NCBI RefSeq assembly: GCF_000346465.2
Contig: NC_034011.1
Span: 20,191,928 to 20,255,927, forward strand
Length of the DNA: 64,000 nt
Direction: 5' to 3'
Source of the DNA: Prunus persica
Lineage: Eukaryota > Streptophyta > Magnoliopsida > Rosales > Rosaceae
Under the pieces are notes generated by a model. The model searched no databases, was not told where the DNA came from, and was given only the letters and a program-made list of their open reading frames with translations. Numbering within the stretch: position 1 is the stretch's first letter; each line of letters opens with the position of its first letter. Below are positions 53,577 to 64,000 of this stretch, piece after piece. The position numbers were made by a program, and so were the translations under genes.

Positions 53577-56500
53577 ACCCTTCAATTTCCTGAAATTTGC
53601 TGAAACTTTGTTACCAACCCAGGTCGGTAAAGCAAGCTCTTGAGGATTGGAACTCTGGAAAAGAATCCGGGTCGGATCTCACCAAGCTTCTGTCAGATTG
53701 CATCGCTGCATTCAAGGACAATGATCAGTACCGAGACGACATCAGATTCCTCAAGATTTGGTTCTTTTATGTATGTCGCACACTTTTTTCTAAAACCTAA
53801 TTCTACCAATTTTCATGCATTTTAGTTTCAATCTTTTAATTAAACAATTGTCTAGTTGCTTTCATTATATTTGTTAATAATTACAGTATGGTACATTTTG
53901 TCAACGAGATTGATACTTTGTTTCAGGGTTTGATTACTTGAATTGTCTTTGTGGGTTCTGTTTGTAGATGGATTTCAGTGAAGATTTTGGAAGCGTTTTT
54001 CAGAAAATGTGGGAGAGTAAGATTTGTGTTGGAAACGCTTTGCTTTATATTTGGTATGCGTCCTTTCTCGAATCCAAAGGAAAATTATACGATGCGAGCA
54101 TGGTTTATCAGATGGGTATTTCGAGGTCCCTCTCTTTGTCTCTCTATATAATTTTGTGTGCAGTGTAATTGTTCAATTTAATGTAATGTTTATTATGTTT
54201 TCTGTGGTGATAGGAATGCTAAACCAGTTGAGTGGGTGAAGAAGGCACATGCCTTGTTTCTTGAAAGGATGTCTGAAATTGTTTCTTCAGCTCAGACTGT
54301 AAGCAAGCCTTTTTTCTTTGATTTGTAAACTTTCTAAATCTTAATGCAAAAGTCTTGAACCTTGGGTTGTTCACTTGTTTCTTCCTCTCCTTGCTTTACG
54401 GACGTTGTATTTCAGCTAGCCTTGTTTTATGTACATGTTTTGTGCCTTGTTATGTTGCAAAACCTGTTAACTTTTAATGTGGCTTATATTATGTACGTCC
54501 TTTGTTTAGATTTAAGACAGACTAAATGAATCAACACGTAGGCAATTGATATGTATTACATTTTCTTCTTTATTGCCCCAGGTGTTTTATAATTTTGGTT
54601 GAATTGTTGCATAGTTGCAAAATACCTATGTAGGATGTAAGACAATACATCAATTTTCGTTTCTGTGTTGCAGATTGGCAATGATGAATCGATTACATTT
54701 GGGAGCCTCACTAACCCATGGTCCAGCTCCACTATGAAAGTCCTATTAAAGAAAATTAATCATGAACTTATGAAATATGATGTGAGATGGTTTCCCGTCA
54801 TTGTTGCATAATCTCTTATGTAGTCTGATTAAGAGAAGCCTCACTAGATTTTTCTTTTCACACGTCTCAGGGATACCAGTGTACTACTAAACCTTATTCA
54901 GGAAAAGTGGCGTTGTCTTCTCTGAAGAACTCGTCAAGGAACAAGACAATTGAGATAGGTGATTTTTTTTTTTTGGGGGTCAAAAATTGAGATAGGTGAT
55001 TGATTCACATTATTGGTTCAATATCTTTGCTATATTCCACTATATGAATTTATGCACACAGTGTTACTTGGTGTAGCCTCTTGTGCTGAAATCTTCTTAG
55101 TGTGTTTGAATTTGCGGATTTAGAAGAAGACATTAAACTGAAATTCTCAGTGTAAATTGTTTGAGATTTTAAAGATGGATAGACAAATAAAGTCTTTTTT
55201 ACTGTCTGCTTGCATTTTACCTCTGATGTATGAACAGGAGGTTTATTCTTATTTTTCAATCTCATTAAGTACTCATCCTTGAGCAATCGGTTATCAGGTA
55301 GAAATGATGTTGGAGGATATTTTATCATCTCTATGTTTGGCGACCTCTGCTTGTCTTTAATCTCAACCTGTCTTATCTTTAATCTCAACTGTTTGGGGTT
55401 TACTACATGGCCCCATATACAAACATTTGCTGTTTATATCCTGATCAAAAGTCTGCTTTCTGGATTTGAATGTATCAGTTGTTCCTCATTTTTATTTTAT
55501 TTCTTCCTTGCACTCAAGAATTAGACCTAATACCAACCAACTTCAACACTGTCCTATACTGTTGCCACGTTACCACCTTACCAGGGAGTCAGAATCTTCT
55601 TGGAGACTCAAAACATTCTGATTCCATTAGATAAAATTAAGTGCTTCTATGTTTTAATTTTTCTGTCATTTTATCTAGGGATGCTCCATAGAATGCTAGA
55701 AGGTCAATGTATTACTGTTGATTGCCCAATTCGTGGTACTCACAGGTCGTACAAAGTACCAGATCATAGGTTGTGCAGGCCAGGGTGGTTTTGCTCAAGT
55801 GTATAAAGCATATGTCAGCTGTAATCCTGATGATGTTGTTGCATTGAAGGTAAATTATACCTGAGACTTCATACTCTCCTAGTGCTGACCAGTGTCTGAC
55901 TGAATAGTTTCACAGTTTTTGAAATCTTTGGCAGATACAAAAGCCTGCTTTCCCTTGGGAGTTCTATATGTATCGTCAGCTGAATCAACGGATCTCAGAC
56001 AAGGAAGTATGCATTCCTGATCCTCCGATTCTTTTGTTGTTAGTTGCTAGTACTGTTTATTTTACACTTTGATATATCATTGTATCAGAGGTCAAGCTTT
56101 GGTGTCGCTCATAGAATGCATCTCTATTCTGACTGTAGCATACTCGTCTGCGATTATCTTGCTAATGGAACACTTCAGGTTGGTTAATCATATTAATACC
56201 AATTTTCATGTCTGGCACAGTTGTTTCTTGTATGCTTATTATAACTGAATGATCTTGCGTAGGATGCAATAAACTCATTTGCCGTCATTGGCAAGTCCAT
56301 GGAAGAAGTATTATGCATTTATTACACCATAGAAATGCTCTATATGCTAGAAACTCTGCATGGTGTCGGCATCATTCATGGAGATTTCAAGCCTGATAAT
56401 TTGCTTATTCGTTATGCTAGGTAAAAGCCATTCACCATGGTATATCTTGAATGTGCTACGCTGTCTTACAGATAAGTTTTGCAAAACAGCATAATGGAAT

Positions 56501-58055
56501 TTGAACATAAAGAAAACTGGAACTTTGACTACTGTTATCTTTTACTCACATCTGCAACCTTTTTTCATTTTCCTTCCTTTGTTCTCTCCTAGAGGCTACT
56601 ACTTGTAATATTGAGTCGCATTCGTTCTTTTTCTTCTCTTATTCTTACTGCTCTATCTGGTTATTAGACATGTTTTAATAGCTTTAGTTTCTATCAAAAT
56701 TATCCTACGCTTGCATATAGGAGACGCTTAACTTTGAATAGTAGGCTGTTAACTGAATCTAGAATAGAAGCATCCTCTTTTACAACGTTGACTACTTTTT
56801 TCTAATTATAAGTGCCAGCTCATTACAACAACATGATTGTAATAGAAGTGCAGGCAAAGGTGCGTTCAGTTGAGATTATTTTATCAGAACAGTGCTACTA
56901 ACAAGAAATGAAAAAGAATCTCCAGGGCTTCTCTTCCCATTAATTTCTGTTACATTATAGCTCCTGTGTTCTTTCATATCTCCCAATGGGGTGCTGACTG
57001 AAAGAGTTTTCTGCAATACAAAAAGTCTAATTTTCATTCATGAGACTGACCTATGAAGCTTACCATCTTGCGACATCAATGACCTGTCCTTTTGGCAGGG
57101 ATGGCATTACAAAAGCTGGATCTCGCTACGGAAATGACCTTACAAAAGATGGATTTCGTGACAGAAGTGGTCCTTGGCATGATCAGGTTAAATTTTTTTG
57201 TGCATAAGACTATTATTCAATTTAAGTTTTTATGATTAATCTGGGTATTATCTTGCAGGGTCTTTGCCTTGTCGATTGGGGAAGAGGGATAGATATGCAT
57301 CTCTTTCCTGACAATATGGAGTTTAAGGGAGATTGCCGGACTTCTGGATTTCGTTGTGTAGAGATGCAAGAGAATAGGCCATGGACATTTCAGGTAGTCT
57401 TCGTTTTATTTGCACTGTAAAATTCAGCCAACATGTTTGTATCTAATTTTGCTGTCACTTGTTACCAGGTAGACACATATGGCCTCTGTGTTGTTGTCCA
57501 TATGATGCTGCATAATTCTTACATGGAGATTGAAAAGAAACTGTCACCTGAAGGGGGTTACATTTATCAACCCAAGTCATCTTTTAAAAGGTACTTTTCA
57601 GTTCTGCATGCTTGGCCATTTGTTTGTCATATTGATTTTTTTATATATATTTTTTTTTCTGAGAGGGGTACAATTTTTTTTACTTTTTAAACACTTGATT
57701 ATTAGCAAAGTCACGTTAGAAATTTAGGGCCATAACATAGCTATGCGAACACAAATAAACAGACGTACTTATATATATTTATATTTTTTCTAACATCTCT
57801 TTACCTTCACTCTTCAGTTTGTATTCTGACGATTTTGAGTTCTAATCTGGTCGTTCAAATGAGTTCAGATATTGGAATGGTGAACTTTGGAGGAATTTAT
57901 TTAAGAAACTGCTTAACAGTAGCCCCGGCGGTAATGACAAGAAGTTGTTGCAGGATTTGAGGGAGACCTTCCAGGATTACATGTGCTCAGACCCTCAGCT
58001 TATAAAGAAACTAAGCGAATTACTGGTTAAGCAAAGGGCCTCATTGTGTGCTTAG
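53451..58055 (+). CDS. BUB1: BUB1-type mitotic checkpoint serine/threonine kinase
   Basis: 14 exons joined with GT-AG sites: 53451-53518, 53623-53770, 53968-54125, 54214-54298, 54674-54781, 54871-54958, 55746-55849, 55935-56006, 56089-56178, 56263-56420, 57099-57186, 57259-57393, 57469-57590 and 57869-58055, totalling 536 codons with no internal stop. The N-terminal Mad3/BUB1 region (about residues 20-150) has WFFYMDFSEDFGSVFQKMWE and GNALLYIWYASFLESKGKLYDA. The C-terminal kinase has GQGGFAQVYKA (Gly loop), VALK (Lys), IIHGDFKPDN (catalytic loop) and VDWGRGID in place of DFG. BUB1 acts at kinetochores to delay anaphase. The short linker fits plant BUB1. Intron 1 has a (CT)n run. Exon edges were read by eye. 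Confidence 0.9.
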
Positions 58056-58433
58056 TGACCCCATCATCCCTCCTGATTTTCTGTTCTTGAGACCTTTGAT
58101 TATATTGGCTGTTCAAGCAAAAGAAATTTAGAAGATGAACTTTTTTTTTTTTTTTTTTTCAGTCAAGCTCATCTCTGGAGCATCTGTAAATTCAAGTGCC
58201 AAACTTTGTCTGAAGATGTGCACATATGTAATTTGTAGAGTTGTATGTTTGTATCCGAAGAACGAAGATGTATGCTTGCATTGCATGTGTTGAAGTAACT
58301 GAGTATGGAATTAATCCTTCAAATACCATGCAAGGACCATACGGTTTTGTCCAAGCCTCTCATACATTTCAATCTTTTTATAAGAATGAAATTTCATTGA
58401 CCACTTCTTTGGCATCCAACTCTCACACATTTA
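58056..58433. other. BUB1 3' region
   Basis: Probable 3' untranslated region and spacer, with a long T run at 58141-58160. No gene. Confidence 0.5.
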
Positions 58434-58835
58434 ATATGGAAAGAAGAAACTGAGTGCCTCCAATGGCTGAACTCCAAGGCACCAAACTCTTATTGTTTAT
58501 GTGAATTTTGGGAGTATAACAGTCATGACACCAAATCAACTTGTTGAGTTCGGTTGGGGACTTGCAAACAGCAAGCTTCCTTTCTTTTGGGTAACTTGGC
58601 CTGATTTGGTTAGTAAATTTGCAAATTTGCCACCTGAGTTAGTGGATGAAACAAAAAAAAGAGGTCTAATAGCAAGTTGGTGCCCACAAGAGCAAGTCCT
58701 TGCAGGTGTGTGTGCCTATGCTTTGTTGGCCATTTTTTGGTGGCCAGCAAACCAAACTGTTACTAGTACACTTCCAATAAATGGGGAATTGGCACGAATA
58801 TTGATAATGATGTCAAGAGAGATGAATCTACTTCA
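58434..58835 (+). pseudogene. UGT copy 7, internal exon 2 fragment
   Basis: Starts at LWKEETECLQWLNSKAPNS, shifts frame by 1-2 bases, then reads MNFGSITVMTPNQLVEFGW, GLANSKLPFFWVTWPDLV and [14 protein letters not shown]. The middle of the PSPG box ([16 protein letters not shown]) is deleted, and the sequence jumps to the region before CWPFF out of frame. Fades out near 58835. Confidence 0.82.
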
Positions 58836-58859
58836 AGATCCACAACTATTTAGTGATAT

Positions 58860-59700
58860 TATTATTCACTTCATTTGATTGAAGGAGATCTTAAGTTCGA
58901 CTCACATGAATGATGAAGAAGATAATATTTGTGATGAGTTCGATATTTAGTTGTGACTAGCCTCATTTTAATGGTGTAGCATTGTTGTGGGCATTTAGCC
59001 CGTTATAAAAGTGGAGTGTAAATATCCTATTGTTTATAAAATAATAAATAAATAAAAGGGTACACCACATATAATTTGGCCCAAAAAGTTGAGTAGCACT
59101 CCACGCAACTGAACCGAGTGATATCAGAATGGGGGACCAATGACCAACTATCAATTAAAAGTTGTGGTACTTTGCTCTTTGAAGTTTAAGGGACTCTTTC
59201 GAAAGGGCAAGTTATAAAAAAATTCATTTAACTTGGTGGGGCTAAACTCCAAAGTCTCAATTTTCTTCAACTTGATATATGGGAAGTATATACTTGATAA
59301 TTTCTGGAGATATTTCTCCGAAGTCTTTTCCAACCTATAAATGCTTGGCTCATTGGTTGAATGTTTGGTGGCACCGTTATGAATATGCTACCCCAAGATA
59401 GATATTCATTGGTGAAATGGAAGTGCCAACATTTATAGTTTGAGTATGACACAATTGAGTTGAGTGATCGATATGGGAATATGACCAACGATGCCAAAGC
59501 ATCTACAATATGACTAACCATAAAATTTCTTCAAACAATAAGATAAGAGTTAAGTTTTCGAAATTTCTCTCGGAAACTTTTAACCTTGTCAATTTTCATT
59601 TTGATTATAAAAATTAATATACCTTGTAGCCGATCGGATCATATATGTTCGATTCCCCCCTCCTCCATAATATGGCTTGTATATCTAGACAAAAGAGGGT
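58860..59700. other. AT-rich spacer
   Basis: No coding signal or repeat recognised. Confidence 0.4.
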
Positions 59701-60121
59701 ATTTAAATAGCATTTGAGATAAGCTCAACAGCTACAAATGAAATCAGATCTCGATCAACAAGGCAATACCATGCACACCCAAGTACCACTCAATAATAAA
59801 TTCCGCATAATTCTGAAGATTCTGTCCCCCAGCTACCAAGATACTCATAAAGCACACCCTCCAACCCCATCACCATATAATTATGATGAACTCAGACTTA
59901 GGATGCAACCTCAACTTCCTTCATGATACCAGAGCAGGTTAGCCCATGTGTGAAAGCCCAACAGCCACATATGCTCCACGTTACCTAATATGTGTTGTAC
60001 ACGAGTAGGCTTGAAAATTCACCACATGTGCGGGGCCTACAATTTATCGATTTTTTTAAGGTACATACTTAAAATGGAAAATTTTCTTTGTTTAGCTAAT
60101 TAACTGAGTGTTATAATGCAG
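59700..60121 (+). promoter_or_regulatory. Promoter-like flank of UGT copy 8 joined to its intron
   Basis: 59710-59890 resembles 62640-62780, the upstream flank of copy 9 (GAGATAAGCTCAACAGCTAC, CTCAATAATAAAT, CCCCATCACCAT). Instead of exon 1 it leads into sequence ending at the exon 2 splice acceptor (60121). Exon 1 was deleted after the duplication. Confidence 0.6.
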
Positions 60122-61063
60122 GTGAGAGCTTCTTAACAAATGGCTTTTTGGACAAGGTCATTGATTGGATTCCAGGAATGAAAGGCATACGTTTGAGGGA
60201 TCTCACATCCTTCCTTCGAACCACGAATCCGGATGATGTCTTGCTTACCTTGGGCTTAGTGGTATCGGATGTAGTTCATAAAGCTTCAGCACTTGTTCTT
60301 TTTACATTTGATGCTTTGGAACAAGGTGTTTTGACTGCTCTCTCATCTATGCCTAATATTCCACCTGTTTATACCATTGGTCCTGTTGAATTACTTCTCA
60401 ATCAGATACCAAAAGACCATTTGAACTTTATCGGATATAGTCTATGGAAAGAAGAAACTGAGTGCCTCCAATGGCTAAACTCCATGGCAAAAAACTCAGT
60501 TGTTTATGTGAATTTTGGGAGTATAACGGTCATGACGCCAAATAAACTTGTTGAGTTTGGTTGGGGACTTGCAAATAGCAAGCTTCCTTTCCTTTGGGTA
60601 ATTAGGCCAGATTTGGTTATTGGTGAATCAGCAATTTTGCCACCTGAGTTTGTAGCTGAACTGAAACAAAAGAAAGGGGTCTAATAGCAAGTTGGTGCCC
60701 ACAAGAGCAAGTCCTTAACCACGCATCAGTCGGAGGGTTTTTGAGGCACAGCGGCTGGAATTCAACGATTGAGAGTCTAACTGCAGTTGTGCCTATGCTT
60801 TGCTGGCCATTTTTTGCTGACCAACAAACTGACTGTTACTATACTTGCAACGAATGGGGCATTGGCATGGAGATTGATAATGATGTCAAGAGAGATGTAG
60901 AGAAGCTTATTAAAGAGTTAATGGAGAGGGAGAGAATGGTAAGAAAATGAAAAATAAGGCCATGGAGTGGAAGAAACTGGCACAAGAGGCAACTGGTTCA
61001 CATGGTTTTTCATCCACAAACTTTGACAATATAGTGAATCAAGTTCCGTTAAGGAAAAGGTAG
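60122..61063 (+). pseudogene. UGT copy 8, exon 2 only
   Basis: Open from GESFLTNGFLDKVIDWIPGM through FVAEL near 60660, including LLLNQIPKDHLNFIGYSLWKEE. A 5-bp duplication (CTGAA) then shifts the frame. The PSPG box follows in another frame with two changes ([16 protein letters not shown]). A second indel near 60935 disrupts the C-terminus; the original stop is TAG at 61061-61063. With no exon 1 it cannot be functional. Confidence 0.87.
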
Positions 61064-61444
61064 ATGTCATCCTTAAGAACATTGTCATTAGTAACAACTA
61101 GATGTTATTGGTACAAGATATGGTAAATGTTTGTTGGTCTTTTAATAACTAGAATAAATGTACCCCATTATATTTAAACTAGTTTATACTTTTTTTAGAA
61201 ATATATTTAAAGAGAGCTTGAAACATCGTGTTCATTGATTTTATTGGTCTCAGATACATTGATGATTTTCAATTTGCATGATTTTTTTGAAAGGATGATC
61301 TCTGAATGAATATGTGAAAAATAGATGGTTTGAATTGTTGAAAAAAATTTCGTAAAGAACCCTAAAAAATATCCCTGAAATAAAATTATTTCAAAAATCT
61401 CTTCATAAAAAAGGAATATATATATATATATATATATAATTTTG

Positions 61445-61811
61445 CTCTAATTCAGACGTCCGCATTTTGTTAAACTACGGTTGTCCACAAATTTGCCAAT
61501 ATATATATAAATGCAAATAAAAGCTTATATGCTGCCAGATTACTTTCACCTTGGCAGAGGTGTGGGCCCTCCAAAAAGTATCCCAAATGTGGGAGTATGG
61601 AGATGCAGAAGAAGAAGCAGTACCATTGGTTGCTCTCAAGGCTCTTGCAACGTGTTAAGTACTTTGTACTAAACTGCCATTTTTAATTAATGAATTCAAC
61701 AACTTTCTAGTGCTAATTGGAATTGCACGAATCAAATCCACCTCTTCTGCAAAAAAACAAGTTGCAAAGTGGACAACCGTAGTTTAACAAAATGCGGATG
61801 TCCCATTAGAG
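61445..61811. mobile_element. 367-bp MITE with about 43-bp terminal inverted repeats
   Basis: CTCTAATTCAGACGTCCGCA at the left is matched by the complement of 61769-61811 at the right (TGCGGATGTCCCATTAGAG), and the repeat continues inward through TTTTGTTAAACTACGGTTG. It is flanked on both sides by TA microsatellites, so the target duplication is unclear. No coding. Confidence 0.75.
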
Positions 61812-62640
61812 AAAACTCTCTCTCTCTATATATATATACATTATTTGATATGCAATTCAAATTAAGATTTAATATTATAACTAGTTTATACTTTTTATGA
61901 AAATGAAGTGTAAACCAATTATGTAGCACATTTAGGGTGCCGCCGGCACTCTGTAACATACTTTCTGCCTTTATTTGCTTGGCTATTTTTTATTTATTTA
62001 AAAATTTATGTAATTGCATTCATAATTCAATTAGAAAAGTTACTAACTATAAAAGGTCATTACAATAATAGAACAATCTAACATCAAAATTAAAATAATT
62101 TTGCGTGTCTCCACTAACGATCACGCAAGATCGAAGAAATTTTGACATAGGCATCCCAATTAAGATTGAAAACTCAGAATAATTACAAAGAGAGATAAAA
62201 TTTGAAAAAATAAGTCATAACAATACAAATAAAACTTTCAAAATAAATGATAGATGAAAAGTTCTTACAAAGGATAAGTGAAAGGTTCTCACAAAAAGAA
62301 ATGTGAAAACTACATAGAGAACTCAAAGAGTCTCTGTGACTTATTCCAAATATAAAGAAATCGGAAAAAAAATAATGGTAAAGATCCGATGCGAAAATGC
62401 AAGTAGAAATTCAACACCGAAACGCAGATACAAAATTAAAATGCAAAGACAAGACAAACAACCTTAATTAAAATGCACAAAAAGATCCTGAGATCCTATA
62501 TATCTTACGAACTACCACCACAAAAAGTCACACCTAGCTTTTGGGTGCCGGCCAGGCTGGCTTCTCTTTGTAATCTTTTCTTTTCTAAATAAAAAAACAA
62601 AACTGAAATAGTGGTGATTGGAATCAATACATGGCATTAA
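61812..62640. other. AT-rich spacer
   Basis: No gene recognised. The last 300 bases before 62949 are the putative promoter of UGT copy 9. Confidence 0.45.
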
Positions 62641-62894
62641 TTTGAGATAAGCTCAACAGCTACAGAGATGAATCAGACTCAATCAACCATGCACGCAAGT
62701 TCTACTCAATAATAAATGTCCCGAGCTACCAAGATTCACATTGAGTACCCTCCAAACCCCATCACCATAATTCTTACTATTTATATATAGACAAGGTAAA
62801 TCGACCGACGTCTTTCATCATGTAGGGCCAACAAACGAAAAAGGAGATGGGCAAAAACCAGTCACTCGTTGAAAGTTAGCTAGCCCACCACTCC

Positions 62895-62902
62895 TATAAA
62901 TA
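62895..62902 (+). promoter_or_regulatory. TATA box of UGT copy 9
   Basis: TATAAATA, 47 bases before the ATG at 62949. Same spacing as copies 4 and 6, though the surrounding promoter differs. Confidence 0.7.
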
Positions 62903-62948
62903 AATAATCTCTCCATTTGTATGAGTGAGCACAAAAAAGATCTAAAAC

Positions 62949-64000
62949 ATGACTTCCACGATAGTAGCTCATAATAAGCCTCATGCTGTCTGTGTTCCAG
63001 TCCCAGTTCAGAGCCATATAAAAGCCATGCTCAAGTTGGCAAAGCTCCTTCACAACAGAGGCTTCCACATTACCTTTGTCAACACAGAGTTCAACCACAG
63101 ACGCTTTCTTAAGTCTCAAGGCCCCAACTCCCTTGATGGCTTGACTGATTTTCGGTTCGAAACCATCCCCGATGGCCTTCCGGACTCAGATGAAGGTGCA
63201 ACGCAAGATGTCACTTTGCTTGCTGAAGCCGTTGTAAAAGATGGTTTCTTGGCTCCGTTTCGTAACCTCCTCGTAAAACTCAAGGACGCAGCAACTTCCA
63301 ATAATAATCCTCCGGTGACTTGCATTGTTTCCGATGGTTTCATGTCGCCGTTCGCCATCAAAGCTGCCGAAGAATTTGGACTCCCTATTGCACTCTTCTT
63401 CACTATTGCTGCATGCAGCTTCATGGGATTTAAACAATTTCACGCTTTGGTCGAAAAAGGACTTGCACCACTCAAAGGTGAGATTAATTCATATTTACAC
63501 TTTCAGTTCGTCATTCTGTTTTCTCATAATTTATTTATCTTATAATTTATTTAACAAATTGAAAATGGGAATAACATCGTACCTTATATATGATCGATTG
63601 TGTAACTGCTTTTTTTAAACATACCTCAAATGGATATTTTCCCCATTTAATTGGTTGTTAATGTAGATGAGAGCTGCTTAACGAATGGATTTTTGGACAA
63701 GGTCATAGATTGGATTCCAGGAATGGAAGGTATACGTTTAAGGAATCTCCCATCCTTCTTTCAAACCACAAATCCGGACGATGTCTTGTTTAAATTGAGC
63801 ATGGTGGTAACAGATGAAGTTCATAAAGCTGCAGCACTTGTTCTTCTGACATTTGATGCTTTGGAAAAAGATGTTCTGAGTGCACTCTCATCTGTGCCTA
63901 ATATTCCACCTGTTTATACCATTGGCCCTATCGAATTACTTCTCAATCAGATACCAAAAGACCCTTTGAAGAACTCTGTTGGGTACAGTCTATGGAAAGA
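62949..64000 (+). CDS. UGT85A-type UDP-glycosyltransferase, copy 9, 5' part
   Basis: Exon 1 is 62949-63477 (529 nt, the same length as copy 6), the intron 63478-63666, and exon 2 starts at 63667 and is open to the window edge. Begins MTSTIVAHNKPHAVCVPVP, with the catalytic His in VQSHIKAM, Asp in CIVSDGFMSPF, DWIPGMEGIRLRNLPSFF, FDALEKDVLSALSS and LLLNQIPKDPLKNSVGYSLW. The PSPG box lies beyond the window. No damage is visible. It groups with copies 1, 7 and 8 by its LLLNQIP segment, whereas copies 4 and 6 have HLNQIPEHPL. Likely functional if the missing end is sound. Confidence 0.88.

Noticed and set aside
54959..55745. Possible extra BUB1 exons or a nested minus-strand gene (112-codon frame at 55050-55388)
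   Set aside because: Skipping this stretch keeps the BUB1 frame with good splice sites, and the minus-strand frame has no recognisable motif.
1..64000. tRNA or rRNA genes
   Set aside because: Apart from primer-binding complements of tRNA-Asp and tRNA-iMet at LTR edges, I saw no tRNA cloverleaf or rRNA sequence.

Overview
This window is plant nuclear DNA. It holds spliced genes with GT-AG introns, Ty1/copia and Ty3/gypsy LTR retrotransposons, MITEs and AT-rich spacers. Its backbone is a cluster of UDP-glycosyltransferases of the UGT85A type, all on the + strand, with one conserved intron, an N-terminal P-A-Q-S-H catalytic motif and a 44-residue PSPG box. A complete BUB1-type spindle-checkpoint kinase gene lies within the cluster. 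The organism is a eudicot; a woody Rosaceae (apple, pear or Prunus type) would fit, but that is inference and not shown by the sequence.

Layout. 1-2851: 5' part of a minus-strand Athila/Tat-type gypsy element (gag, tRNA-Asp-type primer site, 1.45-kb LTR) that ends inside the N-terminal coding region of UGT copy 1. 2852-12775: UGT copy 1, a pseudogene split in exon 1 by an 8.4-kb gypsy element (3258-11621). 13661-18443: UGT copy 2, an exon 2 fragment split by a 4.4-kb copia element (13773-18169). 18549-25646: an older copia element carrying two nested insertions. 26811-27539: UGT copy 3, with an intact exon 1 and a truncated exon 2. 28073-36136: an 8.1-kb non-autonomous LTR element with no polymerase genes. 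It carries fragments of two host genes (UFC1-like and GeBP/STOREKEEPER-like) and a PIF/Harbinger-like element swollen with AT repeats. 37282-37832: two linked minus-strand exons of an unrecognised gene. 39906-46511: UGT copy 4, otherwise intact but interrupted by a young copia element (40286-45226) that is flanked by a 90-bp duplication instead of the usual 5 bp. 49056-49294: UGT copy 5, a fragment. 50253-51829: UGT copy 6, the only complete, uninterrupted UGT here (485 aa). 53451-58055: BUB1 (14 exons, 536 aa). 58434-58835: UGT copy 7, a fragment. 60122-61063: UGT copy 8, exon 2 only, frameshifted. 62949-64000: UGT copy 9, apparently intact but running off the window.

How it fits together. 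The UGT array grew by tandem and segmental duplication: copies 4 and 6 share promoter, gene and downstream sequence, and copies 8 and 9 share promoter sequence. It decayed by retrotransposon insertion into coding exons, frameshifts and deletions. Four separate LTR elements sit in UGT coding sequence. Within this window only copy 6, and copy 9 if its missing end is sound, look able to make enzyme. The family transfers glucose from UDP-glucose to small hydroxylated acceptors in the cytosol. The acceptor cannot be read from sequence.
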